From positions 1-64,000 of the forward strand of contig JAZKJV010010533.1 in NCBI GenBank assembly GCA_037367405.1: a stretch of DNA of 64,000 nt, written 5' to 3'. Below, one piece after another: positions 59,020 to 64,000 of this stretch. A program made the position numbers and the translations under genes. Under the pieces are notes generated by a model, which was not told the DNA's origin, ran no database searches, and was given only the letters and a program-made list of their open reading frames with translations. The stretch's first letter is position 1, and every line of letters begins with the position of its first letter. The DNA comes from Ottelia alismoides. Taxonomy: Eukaryota > Streptophyta > Magnoliopsida > Alismatales > Hydrocharitaceae.

Positions 59020-60178
59020 AATGTCGGAATACCACGGGGTTGAATCAATAACGCAAACTGATTCATCTGGAAAAGTCTCCTTAATTGGTCCAGTGTCAGG
59101 ATAATCGTTTTGCTCAATTCGGGAAGGTGATCAGCAACCACATTCTTTATTCCAGGTTTATCCTTGATCTCCAAATTAAATTCCTGGATTAACAAGATCC
59201 ATCTCAAAAGTCATGCCTTGGCATCCTTCTTATCCATGAGATATCTAATTGTTGTGTGATCTGTGAAAATTGTCACCTTGGAGCCCAATATGTATGATCT
59301 AAATTTTTCAAGGGCCCAAACAACCGCGAGAATTTCCTTTTCAGTCACTGTATAATTTCTCTATGCAGGATCCAATACTTTGCTCGCGTAGTGAATCGCA
59401 TAAGGTATTCCATCTCTTCTTTGTCCAAGTACTACTCCGACAGCGAAATCCAATGCATCAGTCATGATCTCAAAGGAAAGAGACCAGTCGGGAGCTTGTA
59501 ATATTGGTGATTCACATATTTTCTTTTTCAGGAGCTCGAAGGCCTCTAGACACCTGTGATTTACAATAAACTCAGTGTCTTTTCCTAAGAGCTCAGTCAG
59601 TAGGCGGGCGATCTTTGAAAAATCCAGGATAAACCTTCGATAAAATCCAACATGCCCTAAGAACGACCTCACTGACTTGACATTGGTTGGTGGCTCAAGT
59701 TTCTTGATCACATCCACCTTGGCAAGGTCGACCTCCATTCCCTTTTTGGAGATGACGTGCCCCAACACGATACCCTCAGTCACCATAAAGTGACTTTTCT
59801 CCCAATACAACACCAAATTAACCTCCCTGCATCTCTGGAGGACTCGATCCAAGTGCGCTAAACATGTATCAAATGAATCACCATGAACCAAGAAGTCATC
59901 CATGAAGACTTCCAGGAAATCACCAACCATTTCGGCAAATACGGTAATCATGCATCACTGAAATGTGCCTGGGGCATTACAAAGCCCGAATGGCATGCGC
60001 TTGAATGCGTAGGTACCGAAGGGACATGTGAATGTGGTCTTTTCCTGATCCTCGTAAGCGATAGCTACTTGATTGTAGTAGGAGTACCCATCAAGAAAAT
60101 AGAAGAATGCTTTCCCTGCGAGTCTCTCCAAGATTTGATCAATGAATGGCAGGGGAAAGTAATTTCTTGGTCGCAGCA
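59016..60178 (-). pseudogene. Element A: RT core and RNase H
   Basis: Minus strand: LPFIDQILERLAGKAFFYFL, NQVAIAYEDQEKTTFTC and FMDDFLVHGDSF (both catalytic Asp present), then [27 protein letters not shown], and RNase H with [25 protein letters not shown] and VVADHLPEL. Three in-frame stops interrupt it: near 59953 (a TGA in QCM context), near 59360 and near 59208. Each is one transition away from a sense codon seen in related copies. Confidence 0.92.
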
Positions 60179-60540
60179 TTCAGGTGCCTGTAATCGACAC
60201 AGACGCGCCACGACGTGGGTACCCGGGTCGCGATCTCTACCCCCTCCTCGTTGGTGACCATCTGGATTCCCGACTTCTTCGGGACGACATGAAGGGGGGG
60301 CACCCACTTGGAGTCAGAAATGGGGTATATAAATCCTGCTTTGCACCATTTCTCTATCTCTTTCTTCACCACTTCCCGAAGATTGGGGTTTAATCTTCTC
60401 TGAAATTCACGGGAAGGCCTTGCATTATCCTCAACATAAATTTGGTGCGAACAAAGAGCAGGGTTTATTCCTACAAGATCCGACACAGTCCAACCGATGG
60501 CTTTTCGATTTCGCTCAAGGACTTCGAGTAGTCTGAATTC
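60139..60540 (-). pseudogene. Element A: RT N-terminal part
   Basis: Frame from 60540: LLEVLERNRKAIGWTVSDLV, then SHQIYVEDNARPSREFQRRL, WCKAGFIYPISDSKWVPPLH and WRVCVDYRHLNAATKK, the fingers and first palm motifs of gypsy RT. It is separated from the linker by a TAG at 60543-60541 and passes to the next frame near 60160-60180. Confidence 0.92.
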
Positions 60541-61281
60541 CTAGTCCATGGTTAATGATGAGCTAATGATCACATGGAATTTTTCTTTGGGTCCATTTAG
60601 AAATGCATACTTCAGTGTGGAAGGTAGTGGCTTTAGCTCTGGCAATTCTGAATCATCGATCAAGTCTGGCTGAATGACTTTTGCATTTGGCTCAGTGTCG
60701 GTTGGTGGTGAATCACTCTGCGATGTGCTGGCTACCAATTCCGAAGAAAGTTGAGTCGGATCGCTAAAGTAGTGGGGTAATTCGGTCAGAGCCACGTCCG
60801 ACTCGTCATCGATATTTCTTGATTGTCCCGAAGATGATGGGACTGACAAATCCGAAGGGATTTCTGTGTCATCAACACTGTAGGAATCTGGGTGACTAGA
60901 TATGTTTGGCAATATCTCGCAAACTGCACTGTGCATTGTTTCTTCTTCTGAGGATGTGCTTTCAATCTGCATGTCTGGCAGTTCGTCCCACTGCCTCGTA
61001 GTGCTGAGGAGATTGCATTCTGATGTTTCGGCATATTCAGTGGTGGATTCGGAGTCTGTCCTTTGCCACTTTGTTTGTTTCATCTCCAAGTCTACTTCTC
61101 CACCTGGAGAACGGAACTTCATCATTCCGGTGCCGTAATCGAATACAGCTTTGGCGGTTCTTAGGATTGGTCTTCCAAGAATGATTTGTGATTCCTTCCA
61201 ATGGTTCGGGGTCTCCATATCAAGGACAGTGAAGTCCACTTTGTATTCCGTACCCTCGATCATGATGATAACATTTTTCAC
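60541..61281 (-). pseudogene. Element A: protease C-terminal half and acidic linker
   Basis: A 246-codon open reading. The first part (MIEGTEYKVDFTVLDMETPN, QIILGRPILRTAKAVFDYGT) is the end of the retropepsin fold. The rest is a Ser/Glu/Asp-rich linker ending LKPLPSTLKYAFLNGPKE. The neighbouring frame upstream encodes the active-site half. Confidence 0.9.
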
Positions 61282-61332
61282 TTCTCCCTTGGACCTTTTA
61301 GTGGATTTATCAGCAAATTGGAGTGAAGATAA

Positions 61333-61680
61333 TTATTTCTTGAGAGGGCCTAACTCCAATCTATAATATAACGCTAAGGGTAGAAGATTTATGCAAGAAC
61401 CATTGTTGAGAAATGTGCGTGCGAACGCAATGTCGCCAATGCGAGTCTCCACATAATGGGCACCCAGATCTCTTTTCTTTCTTGGTAAATGCTGATTAAC
61501 ACATTTGGTAGTGGCAACTGTCAAGATATGAGTCTCCACGAATTGACTTGTTTTCTTTGTACGAGTCCTGGTGGGAGTGCATTTCACCTTTAAGTATTTC
61601 TGGAAGGCTGGATTACTGGAGACATACTGATCAAAGGGTACTTTGACTATGATATTTTGCTGGCAGAACTTTTCCATCAC
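61333..61680 (-). pseudogene. Element A: protease N-terminal half, catalytic Asp replaced
   Basis: Open reading from MMEKFCQQNIIVKVPFDQYV through TRTKKTSQFVETHILTVATT to ARTFLNNGSCINLLPLALYY and LGPLKK. The active-site triplet reads N-N-G-S, while the host element has LLDNGSS at the same place. The Asn codon (AAC, 61407-61405) is one G-to-A change from Asp. An aspartic protease without this Asp is inactive, so either this copy is dead here or it took a late mutation. Confidence 0.9.
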
Positions 61681-61689
61681 TGGGTCATC

Positions 61690-64000
61690 TTAGATGTTTT
61701 TCTTTTGTTTTCCTTTCTCGAGAGCATGGGGGAAAGGAATGGAAGCATTTGAGACAGGAGATAGAGAGCCAGAATAATTAATAAGATCATCTTTATTAGA
61801 CTTGGAGTTCTTATTACAATCATAAGATTTTTGATAATAATCAAAATCAGGTTGCTGAAAAGGTGACAAAGGTATTTTTGCAACAACTAGAGGTTCAAGG
61901 TCCTCTACAGACTCCATAGATGCTTTCCCTTTATCTTGCACTGGGATCTTCAGGCGTCCTTCTTCTTCCTCCTCGGAAACATCCTCCGGTTGATCTTCTG
62001 AGTCTTCATGGTCTGATTCCCTTGCCCGGTCAGGTACGGCCATGGTCCTTCCGCTTCTGAGGGACATGGCATTGATATTGTCATACAAAACGATCTCATG
62101 TTTAGATGTGGAAAAATCTGAATAGTATACCTGGCCATTGTGTTGATATGATTGAGATTTGTTCAAGCTATTGGGGTTATCTTGAACTTGGGCGGGAATG
62201 ATCGTGGATGGGGCTGTCTGCTCATCCTTCCAACGGGATAAACGATTGACATCAACCCGTAGATCGTGTAGTTCATTTCGGAAGTTGCGAATTTCTTCAA
62301 GCATTTGCCTCTGGATGTCGAACGGTTCTTCTAGAGGATTGGATGATTAAGCTGATTGTCTGGGAGCTTGATATTGCGGATGGTATTGCTGAGGTTGGTT
62401 CTGGCGATTGTAGGGCTGCTGCTGCTTCGGCTGCTAGAAAGATGTAGTGTTCTGAGTGTGTTGTGGAGGAAATGCGGCATTATAGAAAATGGGTGGATGC
62501 TGATAAGGCTGATGGTCCCCCATATTACCCTGTCGGGTAGTGTCCTGTGTGTACCAAATGCCATTTACTTCAAAAGTCAGAGGCGGGGCTTCTTTGACTG
62601 TCTCGGTCGGTGGGGGTGGCTACTGGGAAGGTTGGGCATAGGATTGGTCCTGAGCCCACGGTTGCTGTTGTTCTGCTCCTGGCTACTCCTGGACATGATG
62701 CACATGATAGATCGGGACCGTAGGTGCAGTAGGCATCCCCATCTTGGACACCTTCTCAGTGAGCTCCTCCATCTGCTTTGGTAATTGGGAAATCCTGTTA
62801 TCGATGTCGTTCATTCTCTTATGAATTTGATCCACCACTATCAATTTATCAGCAATGATGTTCATGTTTGGAATCAAATCCTCTGCTATCTCTGCCACAA
62901 TTTGCTTTCCTCCTTTGGCTTGAAAGGTGTTCAAGGAATCAGTGTAGGCTCTACTAGCGATCTGTGAACGGCTTGTCTCTACCATCTGCTCCAGTACCTT
63001 CCAGACGGTCTCAGCTCCACGTGATGTGTAATTCCCTCCGCAGGCAGCGCTAACTAACCCTTGAGTCTTGTAGTTGAGGCCAGAGTAGAGTGACTGAAAT
63101 AGGATGTTGTTATCCAGGTTATGGCAGGGACATTTCTGTAGTAGGTCTTTAAACCTATCCCAAGCCTCACAGAGTCGTTCATTAGGCATCTGAGAGAAAC
63201 TGGTGATGCGGGTCCTCATTTGGTTGGTTTGACTCAAAGGGCAGAACTTCTTCAAAAACAGGTTTTTGAACCTCTCATAAGTGGTCACAGTCACTCCTAA
63301 GTTTTTCACCCAGTAATCCACCTTCCCTTTCAAGGCGAAAGGTAGCGCAGTGAGACGAATGTAGTCTTGGCTGACTTGTGGATGCCTCAGATTAGAACAT
63401 ATCAGCTCCAAGTCTTGCAAGAATTCATATGGCTCTTCAGTCGCATTACCATGGAATTGGGGTAATTGACTTATAAAATGTGGCTTCAGTTCATAGTTGA
63501 TCTCTGGTTGAGCTGGCTGCAAATAATTCCTCACTCTGTACTGCCCAGGATTGTATGCGGCTTCCATTGGCGGTTCTCCCTCAGCATTCAACTGCTTAAG
63601 TTGTTCCCTCAGTAACTGCTGTTGCTGCTCAGATGCAGCTAGTCTTGCAAAAATCATCTGTATTGGGTCTTCATTGTGTTCCTCTCATGGTTCCTTCCTA
63701 GGAGGCGGCTTGGGCGGCATCTTCTTCTTTTTCTTCTCTTCACCTTCAGAATGGGAGAAATCAGATTCAATAGAATAGAAAGATTCAGAATCAGAGTTAT
63801 CGAGGTGAGAGTCTTCCTCGATGTGATCAGGAGATAAAGCAAGAGTATGGGTTTGACCTTTTTCCTGGAAGCTGAAAGAATTATAAGAGGAGGATTCACA
63901 AGAAGGATGTCCATGAACCCGAGGTGATCCTGAGTAAGAGTGCCTTGGAAAATTTGTGGTGGTTAGAGAAGGGTTTGCGGAGTCCGAACTATAATTTTCC
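61690..64000 (-). pseudogene. Element A: gag, running off the right edge
   Basis: Gag of family II. An acidic, Ser-rich N-terminal part (DFSHSEGEEKKKKMPPKPPP near 63795-63690) is followed by a long open stretch (63657-62683) with the gag core LKPHFISQLPQFHGNATEEP, TYERFKNLFLKKFCPLSQTN and NERLCEAWDRFKDLLQKCPC, then coiled-coil segments (QIHKRMNDIDNRISQLPKQM). A part with several stops (62682-62305) contains a Gln/Tyr/His-rich region. A further open reading (62304-61690) starts MLEEIRNFRNELHDLRVDVN and becomes acidic. All parts are in one frame except the piece beyond 63657. The leader, PBS and 5' LTR must lie beyond 64000. Confidence 0.92.

Noticed and set aside
1..64000. tRNA, rRNA, snRNA or an intact protein-coding host gene
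   Set aside because: No cloverleaf with A and B boxes, no rRNA signature and no intron-exon gene was recognised. The only tRNA-like matches are the 18-base primer-binding sites. A weakly conserved short gene cannot be ruled out by eye.

Overview
This is a repeat-only window of a plant nuclear genome, almost certainly from a flowering plant. It consists of nested, broken and rearranged LTR retrotransposons. Most belong to the Athila lineage of Ty3/gypsy, which has long LTRs of about 3 to 4 kb and a primer-binding site complementary to plant tRNA-Asp. There is also one interrupted Ty1/copia element and one hAT-type MITE. I see no intact host gene, no tRNA or rRNA gene and no CRISPR. Base composition is AT-rich, and every coding remnant carries stops and frameshifts, many of them C-to-T or G-to-A changes as expected in methylated, silenced DNA. 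The species cannot be named from the sequence.

Two LTR subfamilies can be separated by eye. Family I LTRs begin near TGATGAATCTCCATTTCATC and carry a U3 block with AAAGTAGGGGGAGAT. Family II LTRs begin near TGATGAATATGTGACTCATC.

Layout. 1-4433: minus-strand family II leader, PBS, full LTR and PPT, read in one run, then its 3' non-coding tail to about 5960. 5961-15946: plus-strand family I element B (decayed gag end, PR, RT, RH, INT, 3' tail, PPT, 3' LTR). It sits inside the 3' LTR (15947-16140) of a large minus-strand family I element, here called the host element. That host element runs from 16140 to its 5' LTR at 46342-49361. It is interrupted by a plus-strand family I LTR (18746-22409), a hAT MITE (23458-23966) and an 11.9-kb plus-strand non-autonomous family II element (27017-38871). 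The last carries its own gag-position ORF and has the target-site duplication CCTAT. After that insertion, a segment of about 4.1 kb spanning the right insertion junction was tandemly duplicated (37239-41310 and 41311-45418). 49362-55864: a plus-strand copia element, cut by a minus-strand family I solo LTR (50303-54430, target-site duplication ATTAT) and ended by a family II LTR fragment (55865-56593). 56594-64000: minus-strand family II element A (3' tail, INT, RH, RT, PR, gag), running out of the window.

The most unusual signal is a set of hairpin arrays. Each of five 3' tails has three or four inverted repeats with arms CTATACTTAG / CTAAGTATAG, often followed by a run of G, so the right arm copies the element's own polypurine tract (AAGTATAGGGGG). 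The arrays are shared by autonomous and non-autonomous elements of both families and occupy the place where some Athila elements carry an env-like ORF. Element A is the natural candidate for the autonomous helper of the non-autonomous element, because both are family II and share the 3' architecture.
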